64,000 nucleotides of DNA, from the NCBI RefSeq assembly GCF_029873635.1, contig NC_080423.1:102114991-102178990 (forward strand), read 5' to 3'. Shown piece by piece: positions 11,101 to 20,254 of this stretch. The translations under genes were made by a program, and so were the position numbers. The DNA comes from Malania oleifera. Lineage: Eukaryota; Streptophyta; Magnoliopsida; Santalales; Ximeniaceae. Every line of letters starts with the position of its first letter. Within the stretch, counting starts at the first letter, position 1. The notes below the pieces were generated by a model. That model saw nothing but the letters and a program-made list of their open reading frames with translations. It ran no database searches and had not been told where the DNA came from.

Positions 11101-14100
11101 CATTTGATCAACTTAGTAACTTAGTAACTTAGAAAGGCACAAACAATTTTATAGTGGTTTGGTCAATTATAAACTACATCTAATTTGTCATACTTGACAC
11201 AAATTTGTATATTGTTTTTTTCTTTTTCTGGTAAAAAAGTTATTAAGAGAGAGACTTGTGATTCTTTTTGGCAAAAACAGCACCCACATGTGACATGGGC
11301 ATCCTCTGCCACCTTTTAGTCATCATCAAGGCTCGCCTATGCTTCTTGGCACTGACAAAAACTGAAGCTGTGATCATGTCCATTTTTGACAATAATTCAA
11401 TCACAACACAGTCAATTTTGCAAAAACATGGCTTATATCTCATAGCAAGTACAATACATTTTTAACAAAACCCACGGTGAAGCTAATTAAAATAACATCA
11501 GTGTCAACAAGAATACAGTAAATCAAAAAAGTTTCCCTCATAACAGGTTAGACCCATGCTTTTTAAAACTTAATGGGGTGTGTATCTGTATCCTGCCATT
11601 CTCTCCTAAGTTTTTGACAACATAGTCATAAACATGCATGTGCACGCATATGTGCGTGCTCATGCTATCAAACCACTTGTCCAATGGCCCCATGCTTGCT
11701 CATTAAAAAAGATGCTCACCAACTTCATTCGGCACCCAGAAAACAGCAAAAACAGAATGAATAATGAAATGAAAGTACAATTTACAGATTAAACACAAAA
11801 GGTAAAAAAATAACCAATAAACCTTTAGACACAGCCACGCACCTGTTCTGACTTCCAAATTAAGGAAATAAAAAGGGTAAAAGGAAAAGGCTAGGGTGCA
11901 GTCAAAGAACCAACTTATGAAGAAGAATAATTTCCAGTGAAATTCTCTCTATTTTTTTAATGATTTAAGTTGAACCATAATTTTCTTTTATCCATAGTTA
12001 CATTCTCCAGAAAATCAATATTCATATTGAACATCTCAAATACTTCTAAATCCTACAGAATAATAAGATGAATGATGACAGAAGACTTGTAAAAATACAT
12101 ACTACTGCAAGTCTACAACTATCTATTACAATGATATTTTTAAGTCTACTATAATAATAATATTGGCTATTACAAATTGGACAACACAAGGGATTGTTAA
12201 ACCTCACATTACCAACATAAATTGAACGTGAATCCACCTCCTCCTTTTCAGCTTGAGTTGCAGAAGCGCTGGAAGAATCTTCTTATAATATATAGAAGAA
12301 AACAAAAAACTAATTAATTAAAAAGGATGACAATAGCTAATAAATCACAGCTTCATAATGAAAAACAAGGCAATGATAGATTTGCAATAACATGTACAGT
12401 TGGGATAAAACAAATAGTTTTACAAGAGCAGAGAAGCTATTCTCATATAAGTCTATAGGTCAAACCTTAAAAAAACAATGATTTGCAAATATCAATGACA
12501 AACACAATCAAAATGAGAAATAATGAGTTGAATTTTTTCAGTTGACTGCAACGTATACTGAAATTCGTTAGTAAATAAATATAATGTGATGGACCCAAAC
12601 TAAAACAACAGAAAGCCATACTCCTCTCCTTTTTTCTTTAATTTCATATAAACTACTTAGTTCTTCCACCAATTTTCCACTGTCCATTTTTAGAAAATAA
12701 AGTAAAAGAAAAATATCCATTTTCTAGCTCCATTCTATTTTTTCCATTGTTGGTTCTTTTTGCCTTCCTTAACTAACAACAACAACAAAACCAAGCCTTA
12801 GTCCCACTAAGTGGGGTCGGCTAGCCTTCCTTAACTACAATTACAAAATTCAAGATGCAGTCCACCATAAAATCAGCATCCAGATCAGCATAATCAAAGA
12901 AATAAAAGCACTTGGACACCCTTTGGAAAACAAGTAGATAAACAAAATACTTCTTTTACTCGCACAGCATTTGATGATATGAAACCATCATTTGGAAGAA
13001 TCCTACAACACCCACTCACCACCACCACCACCACCCCAACAAACACAAACAAAAAACAGAAAAATATGGACCTATAACAAGTAACCACTAAAGGTATATG
13101 ATCAATTTAGGATTTCTCGGAATGTCAACACTGTCCATAATGATTGCTGACCATCAATAATGTATTTGATATGACTCTTATATACTCAGCCCAATTCAAT
13201 AACAAACTTTTTACTTCACTGTCCAAAAAGTCAAGTGGTGTATTAGTGTCATTAAAACACCAGTCATTAATACTATCACCAAATTCAATGATCAGCTGAT
13301 AGAAAACAGGACCCTAATATAGTAAGCTTTAGAGAAAATTACTAATATTTTATAAGTGACAAAGAAAGTAGACGTGATTGTCACACACACACAAAAAAGG
13401 GAAGGTTAGGGCGTGTTCCGTAACATTTCAATTTTTTGTTTTTAGTTTCCATTTCAGTAGTAAAGAAACAACTTATGTAACACATTTATTTACATTGCTA
13501 GCTTTCTGTTACTATTGCAGTTTTCAGCTGTTTCCAAAAAGACCGAAAACCAGATTTTATCATTATTTGTCAACTTTTGTGGATCAAATCATTCATATAA
13601 CACATAATTTTTTATTAGAATTAAAATAAAATGACCATGTGAATTTAAAGTAAAATCAAAATAAATATATTTATAAATTTCTAAATGATAGGGATCGGCA
13701 TGCCCTACCTATGTCATTTTTAGATGTTGTGACACATGGATGGCCTCCCGATGTCCACATTTCCTTTGCTGATATGCTGACATGTGGACGAACCCCTGAT
13801 GTTCACATTTCCTTTGCCGACATGATGACACGTGGACGACCTCCCAATGTCCTCATCGGTTCATAATTATTTGTAGATTTTGAATGGATTATTTGAAGAC
13901 TAGTTTTAAAGACTTTTCAGAAAGACACGAGTAGAGATGCCGAAGCAAGTCCGAGTTCAAGACCCATGTAAGCCCCCACGATCTTGTGGGCCCCGCACAG
14001 CTCCATTGGGCCTACACAAATTGGGCCTCCCATTGACTTTTGTTTGCATTTAATTAGTAATCTTGCAAAACAACTTTCTTGCTTGCATGTGTATGTTAGG

Positions 14101-17100
14101 AAATTGTGTGAGTATGTCTAGTGAGTTGGAGTATTAGTAAGTTGTGCTTAGTATTTATTGTGTCTAGAAAGTTGGAGCATTTATTTTGTTAGTAACTTAT
14201 AAGAGTAATTAATGTGTCTAGTAAGTTGGTGTCTTTATTATTTGTGCCTCCCATGCTTGTGTGGGAATTGTTAGTTGTTTAATGTCTTTGTCCCCCATGC
14301 TAGCTAAAGCTAATTAATGCTTTGTCCCCCCATGCTAGCTATATATATACCCTTTCATTGTAAGAACTATGTAGAGAGAGAAAAAAGTATTGATATTGAA
14401 TTAAAGGGTATTTCCTTTGTGAAACTTGTTAAACTTTGTACAATCCTTGTAATTGTGTAGTGAGAGGCTACATCATTCTCCTCGGAGATCAAGTGGTGAG
14501 AAACCACTATTCTATCTAGCGACTCCATCCCTATCCCACCTTCACGACTTCCCTTCATCACCCACACGGCCATCACCAAGTTACACCCCAAGGCCACCAA
14601 TCCATCATTTCATTTGCTGCATACATATCCATATTTCAAAGTGTGCACGAAAAACTTCAGACGAGTTCTAACTATCCTCCAACGCATCCACACGGCCACT
14701 TCCCCTGCATTACATTGCTACATTTGTCTCGGTGTTTCAAAGCTTGTTCCAAGGAATTTTTTGGCATGGTCTAAGACTTGTGTTGAACAACATCAAGTCC
14801 CAAACAATTATCTTGGTAATCTCAGCACTTATTTGAACCCTTATTTTATATTGTAAGCCTTTGCTGGAAATCTGAAATTCCATATTTGATAAGCCCTTTG
14901 AATCCATAGATTGCAATATTGATACTTGCTAGTTTTAAATCAATTCTAGGAATATTGTTGTGCTAATCATAGGACTTTTATTCTTGAAATATTGAAATAG
15001 CATCTTTCCGCATTTAACTTGATTCCTTTGTGAAAGAACTCATGGTACTTATTTTCTGGACAGCATCATACACCGTTTAAAAATTCAATAACAAGTAAGC
15101 TATAGCATGATTTATGATGTTTATATTCGGATAATTGAATTCTTAATTTTAAAGTGTATTGAGTGTATGTGCTTGTGAGGGTTGAACCGTAAGACTAGGC
15201 CACCCTTTCCCATCCTACATCACTAAAAGTTTGAAGAAAAATACAAGTCACAAAAAAATATTTTAACTATTTTTTTATTGTCACGTGCACTAAGATAGTC
15301 TTGGAGCACCAAAAAACGAATTTTTTTTTTAAATATAATGATTAATTAAAATTATTTGAACAATTATTATAATATTTTGAATTTGTAATCTTTTGTATTT
15401 AATCATATTTTTAAAATTTTTATTTAATAACTTCAACAGGCCTTTAGTCTCACTAGGTGAGGTCAGCTACATGAATCCTTTTCCGCCATCTCATCCGATT
15501 AAGAGTGTTTTCCTCTATTAGGTTAAGGGCTATTAAATTCTTCCTCACTACCTCATTCCAAGTTATTTTCGGCTTACTCCTACCATTTTTCATGCCAGAA
15601 ACAATAAATAACTCTCCTACAAGTGCTCTACTAGGTCTACATTTCAAATGCTCAAACTATCTAAACCGCACCTCCTTTATTTTGTCTTCGATATGTTCTA
15701 TACCTAAATTATTACATATATGCTCATTTTTAATTTTATCTTTTAATACAATATCACTCATCCACCTTAACATTCACATTTCAGCAACTTTTACTTTTTG
15801 TACATATTGTTTCTTAGTTGTCCAACATTATGAACCATAAAGCATAGCGCACCTCATAACCATATTATAAAACTTTCCTTTTAATTTTAAGGGTGTTCTA
15901 CAATCACATAACACATCTGACGCACTCCTCTATTTAACCCAACTTGTTTTAATTCTATGTAATACGTCTTCTTTAATTTTCCCTTCCGTTTGCATAATAG
16001 ATCCAAGATATCTAAATCTATTAGAACTATTAATCTCTTGATTATCAAGTTTTTTAAAAAAATATATTTAATTCAATACCAAAAATAAGATTCATTCAAT
16101 AAAGTTATTAACTTGTTTTAGTTTTATAAAGATTAACCAAAAAGGTTGCCAGTTTTGATTTTTGGTTTTCATTTTCATAACTTTTGATAATGATCCCAAA
16201 CGGTCTCTTAAACATTATTTTAGAGAGAGAGAGAGAGATTTTTCAACAAATTAGTAAAGTCATTGATTTGAGAATCAAAGATCATAACATCAATTCCTTA
16301 TGCAAGTTAAAATATTTATTTTTTAAAAAACAAAACTCCAAAAGAGAAGCATGAAAAATATGAAGCTGGAAAAATGAAAAATGATTTGACAATGAAAGCC
16401 ATGAAAAAAAAAAAAAAAATGGGACTTTAGGGCCAAAGTTAACCAAAATAACTAGTTTGGCATATTTCCCATAGATAGGCTAAAAACAGAGCAATAACCA
16501 CGAAACTCGTCATGGGTCAACAACTATGAGTTAAGAAGAGCTTCGTTTTATCTCGTATCAACAAATACGAAAGAGAAAAGTTTTGGACACATTTATTTGT
16601 GGAAAATTTTATCACATTTTCCAGATTTTAGTTTTCCAAAGAATTATAAAAATTTTAGCTTATTTTTAAACTTTCAAGATTCATATTGAAAAGATAGAAA
16701 ATAAAGAGTATGTTTAAATGTGCAAAACCACTTTTCATTTTTTATTTCTACATTTTAAAATAATCACAAGAAAGATAACTTGTCTTTTAATTTTCCAAAA
16801 TTTATATAAGGTCATTTTAGAATCAAGGATAGTGGGGCTTGAATTTGGATTTGAGGGGAACTCAGGAGAAACTCTATACATAATCCACATAAATTAAAGT
16901 CCAAGATCCGAATTTCGTACTCCCATATGCAAATTAAAAGATAGAAACCCTAAAAAAATAATAAAAAGATGTTTTCCAACTTTTCTATATATATATTTGG
17001 AAAATTGGAAAACAAGATAATATTTTTGTAATTATTTTAAAAATCAGAAATGAAAAATAAAACTATTTCCATAAGCAAATAGTGCCAAAAATTTTTATTG

Positions 17101-19295
17101 TTGTTCATTTATTTTATATAAATGTTGTAAAATAAAAAATTAACTAACTTTTTTTGTACTTTCTTTGAAAACTAAAATGGGAAATAAAAATTGATTTCCA
17201 AAATTAAACAGGACCATATGTTTTCCTCATTTACACCTTAAGTTTCATAATGTGGCAAACCTATCCAGAAATTGTGTGAAAAAACATGACAGCCATTCAT
17301 AAAGAGATTACAATCCATTTAAAAATTTCTTCAAAGTATTTTCCAAGTGAAATAGTTAGAAAATATTAGAATAAAAAAGAAAATGCATCTAGGTCTCATT
17401 CTCCAACAAATTTTCCAAATGAAATAGTTAGAAAAAATTATAAATCAAAACAAATTACAAGCAAAATAGCTAGAAAAATTTAAATTAAAAAAAAAGTTAT
17501 AGGTCATAATCCAAGCAAGGATTATCAAGAACCTCAACTAAAATATGGCATATGCTTAGTGTTATAAGTTCCACTCTAGCTGACCACAATTCAATAAATT
17601 AACCAAAACCATCAAAGTGTAGTAGCTTACAGATAAATTCAAAAAATAAAAAAATTTACTTGTGTGATGTATCTCAAATTTTGTATTCAGAAGGTACCGA
17701 ATCCTACACATTAAGAATGTTGGATATTCAATTTGAACTCCTAGGTTCCTACAATGCGCATTTTCATTGAGATCCCCCCGATCAGTAAATGAATTGAATT
17801 GTATTCAAAAAAATGTTGCTGAAAGAAACAATCAAGTAAAAAAGACACCATAAAAAAATTTAAAAGAAAACTACTGGAAAAGGAATGCTTTGACCATTTT
17901 CTTACAATCTTATTGACCAGTCAACCTCTTCGAATTATTTCTTGCCCTCCTCTTTTGCTTTCTTTTTTATGTGCATTTCCTTTTTTGGAATACTGTTAAA
18001 ACATATCACAAATTCTGATTGATAGGGTAACAACTATTTGTGCAGATAAATATTAGAAGAAAAAACAAAAGATTTGATTTTCTAATAAGTATTCTATGTA
18101 TTGGGAATTCGAAGAGTCTCTTTTCATTTGGTTTGATTTTTTCAGTTATGGGCGTATATGGTTCCTTGCCCACTCTGAAAGCCAAGATATTCTGCCTGGA
18201 AATTGCACAGGGCTTCCATGTCGTACTGCATTTCTACTTATGGACTGGATGTGAGTGCTCTCTGTGCACAACCTAAAAAAAGGTCCAATTATGAGTCTAA
18301 TTTAGAGAAATTAGAGTAAATTTGTTCCTATGTTGCTTGGGCTTCTTTATAAACCTAAGCCCCATTCAAAGCCCTAAACTTTCTGTTGCCACAAGAACAT
18401 CACTTAAGCATCCAAAGCCCCAATTTCAGCTTCTGTCCAGAATCTAATTTCGATCCAAAAAAAGTTAACCTGAAAAGTCATGTTTTTGGAACCTTGAGAA
18501 CTTGCTTCCTTGTTCAGGTACTCTAAACACACAACCTTTTCTATCAGAGGGTAGCCTGCTGGTTTTAAGATTGAGAGAGAGAGATGGAGGTTTAAAGTAC
18601 ATATGAAAGTTAAGGTTTCAAACAGAAAAGTTAAAAGAGAAACGAAAAACGAAAGACAAAAAACTGAATGTTGTTTTGTTAGAATGAGAAAATACGAATA
18701 TTTTAGACATAAAAACGTAGAAGCCATGAACGTCCCTAAAAACCCCACCATTACTACTTGTGCTGTTAGCTGTGTCAGGTTTTCTCAGGTCCTAAAAAGT
18801 ATTAAATTCAAATTTCAAAACTTATGGCCTCTAAAACACTCATAAACATGGACCCAGTATACTTCAGATTAATACCTCCTCTCACCAAAATTCTTTCTTA
18901 CAGCACCACGAAAGCAGACACATCACAAATCTCAATTCTTGAGAACAAAATGAGTTTCTTTCAGGACATCAATGAGAAAGGAAATCACCTTGTACAGCAC
19001 CCATCTCCTTCTCCACTTTGGCTTGCATTTCGCGAAGAGCACCGGCTTCCTCTTCTATCTCCTTGAGCCGCCTCTTCATGTCCTCCAAGTCCTGTATCGG
19101 ATCAAAAGCAAAAATCAGCGCAAATCTACGGAAGAGAGTGCGGGAAGACTGAAGAGAGGGAAATAAGTGCACCTTGGAGTTAGAGTCGTCGTCTTCGGCC
19201 CTAGACATGTCAACGTCGGCATCCATCTCTGCTTCGTCGGGGATGTCTCCTCCGTAAACTTCGTGTTCTTGCTCTTCACCATGAGGATGATCCAT
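2143..19295 (-). CDS. PABN: Nuclear polyadenylate-binding protein (PABPN1-like, plant PABN family), six coding exons
   Basis: The protein binds growing poly(A) tails in the nucleus through one RRM. The coding exons on the minus strand are 19295-19173, 19091-18989, 12278-12208, 3477-3286, 3201-3071 and 2188-2143: 666 nt, 221 residues plus TAA, close to the 217-227 residues I recall for Arabidopsis homologues. All joins are GT-AG and keep frame. In order: an acidic N-terminus ([19 protein letters not shown]), a coiled coil ([20 protein letters not shown]), a linker, the RRM (RNP2 IYVGNV, RNP1 KGFAYVEF), and an Arg/Tyr-rich tail ending in RRPMRYRPY. The start ATG is chosen because the acidic EHEVYGG block follows it, as in family members. 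Introns are 81, 6710, 8730, 84 and 882 bp; the two long ones hold LINE and gypsy insertions. No stop or frameshift is seen, so the gene looks intact. Splice sites are inferred from sequence and homology, not from transcripts. Confidence 0.93.
2189..3070 (-). other. PABN intron 5 (882 bp), retention-prone by design of its donor
   Basis: The intron lies between the last two coding exons. It starts GTAAGC and ends TTGTACAG. It contains a local repeat of cacattggttcagtta (about 2584 and 2629). No transposon is recognised. Reading through the donor gives a stop at once. Confidence 0.75.
3071..3201 (-). CDS. PABN: PABN exon 5: Arg/Gly/Tyr-rich C-terminal region
   Basis: The acceptor is GTGCAG|GTTTCT. 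The exon codes [18 protein letters not shown] through FYAPYGY plus two bases of a Gly codon. The donor TGG|GTAAGC reads GGG-TAA if unspliced, so an in-frame stop sits in the splice site itself. Confidence 0.93.
3286..3477 (-). CDS. PABN: PABN exon 4: main part of the RRM
   Basis: The acceptor is TTCAG|GTAGAC. The exon codes 64 residues from [10 protein letters not shown] to LHGRQLK and contains RNP1, KGFAYVEF. Residues are nearly identical to known plant family members. The donor is AAG|GTTTCC; the next intron is only 84 bp. Confidence 0.95.
4440..5060 (-). pseudogene. L1-type LINE remnant, C-terminal zinc-binding region of the reverse transcriptase polyprotein (zf-RVT)
   Basis: The minus strand reads [16 protein letters not shown], then frames resembling [13 protein letters not shown], and further on [32 protein letters not shown] and a FLASLRC helix. 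This is the usual order at the C-terminus of plant L1 polyproteins. Stops and frame changes are present. It is the downstream half of the LINE whose RT end lies at 8554-9580; gypsy element I sits between the halves. Confidence 0.75.
5250..5663 (-). pseudogene. End of gypsy protease region and polypurine tract, element I
   Basis: Minus-strand frames include [18 protein letters not shown], matching the usual GRPW-DR-V-DG-NTY step after plant gypsy proteases. The rest is broken, and the sequence then jumps to the polypurine tract beside the 3' LTR. The RT to integrase part is deleted. Confidence 0.5.
5664..6663 (-). repeat. Tandem duplication, 2 x 500 bp, of a zinc-knuckle/protease segment
   Basis: Two head-to-tail copies, 5664-6163 and 6164-6663, are nearly identical, with only a handful of substitutions. 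On the minus strand each contains a degraded CCHC knuckle (CFKC-x-GFEH-x-VAQC, near 6072-6010 and 6572-6510) and a protease-like stretch ([25 protein letters not shown]). The high identity suggests the duplication is much younger than the decay of the element. Confidence 0.9.
6664..6920 (-). pseudogene. Gag remnant of gypsy element I
   Basis: The minus strand reads [20 protein letters not shown], a stop, then [20 protein letters not shown] and [16 protein letters not shown]. The TVADY-RF-LA pattern and EGL-P step are typical of plant gypsy gag. It lies between the primer site and the zinc knuckle, as expected. Broken by stops. Confidence 0.55.
7660..7683. repeat. (CTG)n microsatellite
   Basis: An uninterrupted run of about seven CTG units within element I, not in any convincing reading frame. 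Confidence 0.9.
8270..8312. repeat. Homopolymer block in the LTR of element I
   Basis: A run of about 15 C followed by about 10 A inside the 5' LTR. Length here is likely to vary or be misread. Confidence 0.8.
8554..9580 (-). pseudogene. L1-type LINE remnant, C-terminal part of reverse transcriptase
   Basis: The minus strand shows classic plant L1 phrases in order: [20 protein letters not shown], then [34 protein letters not shown], later WSLDSLGT near 8590. Frames change and stops interrupt. It is the upstream half of the LINE that continues at 5060-4440; element I separates them. The 5' part (endonuclease, RT catalytic core) is absent, consistent with 5' truncation. Confidence 0.8.
10511..10740 (+). 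mobile_element. Possible LTR fragment (tgttggaac start) with agatgcatc-type repeats
   Basis: The start tgttggaactatattttgat resembles the beginning of a common plant LTR type. It is followed by a degenerate series of (a)gatgcatc / gatacatc words between 10570 and 10670. No second LTR or coding part is visible. Low confidence. Confidence 0.3.
12208..12278 (-). CDS. PABN: PABN exon 3: linker and RNP2 of the RRM
   Basis: It codes [23 protein letters not shown]. The upstream intron ends in aagaag, a NAGNAG acceptor, so the exon may start at 12278 (Q-D-S) or at 12281 (Q-E-D-S), both in frame. The donor AAT|GTGAGG falls inside the RNP2 motif. The following intron is 8730 bp. Confidence 0.9.
12775..12823 (-). 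mobile_element. 49-bp RTE-type LINE (or mobilised SINE) tail with 13-bp target-site duplication
   Basis: On the minus strand the insert reads gccgaccccacttagtggga, then a (TTG)n tail, the usual 3' end of plant RTE LINEs. It is flanked by exact copies of gccttccttaact at 12762-12774 and 12824-12836. This proves a target-primed insertion that was 5'-truncated to almost nothing. Confidence 0.85.
13724..13856. repeat. 48-bp tandem repeat, about 2.6 copies
   Basis: Units start gatgtccacatttccttt (13750) and gatgttcacatttccttt (13798). A partial copy precedes and a few bases follow. Each unit carries a gacatgtggac-type near-palindrome. It lies at the left edge of an LTR-like block. Confidence 0.85.
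13860..14640 (+). mobile_element. LTR-like block, family not identified
   Basis: It holds a GC-richer stretch (cccccacgatcttgtgggcc), repeated gtctagtgagttgga-type words, two copies of cccccatgctagct, then a promoter-like tatatataccctttcattg near 14341 and a leader. This layout fits the U3-R-U5 of an LTR. No primer site, partner LTR or coding part was found, so the call is tentative. Confidence 0.35.
15430..16020 (-). pseudogene. RTE-clade LINE remnant, C-terminal end and 3' tail
   Basis: The minus strand reads [14 protein letters not shown], then [19 protein letters not shown] and [11 protein letters not shown], the conserved end of plant RTE polyproteins (the R-x-GHV / GRPK-TW-EVV / WR-RI-VADP region). 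Upstream the sequence continues with decayed MLRWM-type codons to about 16020. The 3' end ggtcagctacatgaatcc is the same tail type as the 49-bp insert at 12775. Confidence 0.75.
18989..19091 (-). CDS. PABN: PABN exon 2: coiled-coil segment
   Basis: The acceptor is ATACAG|GAC. The 103-nt exon codes the helical segment from DLEDMKRR to EKEMGAVQ, which in PABPN1-type proteins is the coiled coil that stimulates poly(A) polymerase (family knowledge). The donor is CAAG|GTGATT, leaving phase 1. The next intron is 6710 bp. Confidence 0.9.
19173..19295 (-). CDS. PABN: PABN exon 1: start codon and acidic N-terminus
   Basis: It codes 41 residues, MDHPHG through DDDSNSK, rich in Asp and Glu. The donor is AAG|GTGCAC with GT at 19172-19171. 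The phase is 0. Intron 1 that follows is 81 bp. Confidence 0.92.
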
Positions 19296-19325
19296 CTCTC
19301 TCCCTCTCTCTCTCTTTCTCTCTCT

Positions 19326-19373
<48 letters not shown>
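19293..19373. repeat. (CT)n/(GA)n microsatellite in the PABN 5' leader
   Basis: About 80 bp of nearly pure CT on the plus strand, that is GA in the mRNA sense, ending right at the start codon. GA-rich leaders are common in plant housekeeping genes. Confidence 0.95.
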
Positions 19374-19376
<3 letters not shown>

Positions 19377-19380
19377 TTAT

Positions 19381-19388
19381 TAGGGTTT
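19381..19388 (-). promoter_or_regulatory. Telobox-like motif AAACCCTA upstream of PABN
   Basis: The minus strand reads aaaccctaataaatc just upstream of the GA tract. Telo-boxes occur near the start of many plant genes for RNA and translation factors; function here is inferred only from sequence and position. Confidence 0.4.
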
Positions 19389-20254
19389 GAAGCGAGGAGT
19401 CCCCGACCAACGAGAAGCGGGCATCCTGATATTGGTCTGCAATCGAGGGCGAGGAGGAGACGGTGAAATCGTAAATATCGTAAACCGGAGGGGCTATTTC
19501 GAATTCTCAACCCGATTTTACGATTGCAACTGATAACAGGTAACCCGAAGAATCCAACTGAAGCGAACCGAACCAGCCCTTTTGGTTCATATTTTTCTTC
19601 TATTGTTTTCAAGTCAAATGAAACCATCTTATATCAAAAAGATTTGAATTTAAATTTGCGTTAAATTTTATAATTATATTATTTTTCATATTTATGTTAA
19701 ATAATATTGAAAATAAAATTATTTTAAAATAATTAAAAATTAAGAATTTAAATAATAATGATGTATAGAACTAAATTTTTATTAACTAATTTGATAAATT
19801 TTTTTATTTTTTTATTATTAAATATATAAAAAATTCTTTATTTTGTTATTTTTCTAGTACTTTTTAAATTTCAATCATTGTTTGGAAACTTGAAAATTAT
19901 ATATTGTATTTGACTAATATTTTTGAGAATTTAAATAAAACAAAATTCAAAATTTAGAATTTGTATTATTTTTCATCTACACCTTCACGAATGTAAATTG
20001 AACATCTAAAATTTATGTTCTTAAATTTAATTTTTTATTAGTCAATTTTCCCAAATGCTAACTGAATTTTAAAATTTTTAAAAATAGTGAGCTAAGACGA
20101 AATTCATAAAAATAAAATAAAATGAATTAAAACTTGCCACCTTAAGTTTGAAATGATGTGAACCCCAATAAAATTGATTGTTTTGGTAGAAGGAAAATAA
20201 ATTAAAAAATAGATGTAACTTGTAAAGACTTTTAAGCTTTCAAGAAATATATAT
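19389..20254. other. Putative PABN promoter region and AT-rich intergenic DNA
   Basis: 19389-19640 is GC-richer and should contain the transcription start and proximal promoter of the minus-strand gene. No clear TATA box was identified. 19640-20254 is AT-rich with no feature recognised. Confidence 0.45.

Larger units (their letters stand above)
3478..12207 (-). other. PABN intron 3 (8730 bp), filled with LINE and gypsy sequence
   Basis: The intron starts GTGAGG next to RNP2 and ends TTCAG before VDYACT. About 4440-9580 is an L1 LINE split by a gypsy element (listed separately). Stretches 3478-4440 and 9580-12207 have no recognised genes. Within the latter, the phrase cctgggcctaacatttgat occurs near 10963 and again near 11090, a small local duplication. 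Confidence 0.85.
12279..18988 (-). other. PABN intron 2 (6710 bp)
   Basis: It starts GTGATT after exon 2 and ends aagaag before exon 3. It contains two RTE LINE pieces, a 48-bp tandem repeat and an LTR-like block, described separately. Stretches 12840-13700 and 16020-18988 hold no recognised feature; the sequence is AT-rich with many short A/T runs. Confidence 0.8.

Noticed and set aside
18404-18751. Minus-strand open frame of 115 codons in intron 2 next to exon 2
   Set aside because: Hydrophobic low-complexity reading of AT-rich intron; no splice logic or homology recognised, and the PABN protein is complete without it.
19115-19627. Minus-strand open frame of 170 codons overlapping PABN exon 1
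   Set aside because: It reads the GA microsatellite as alternating Arg-Glu in another frame. The exon 1 frame matches the PABN family and is the real one.
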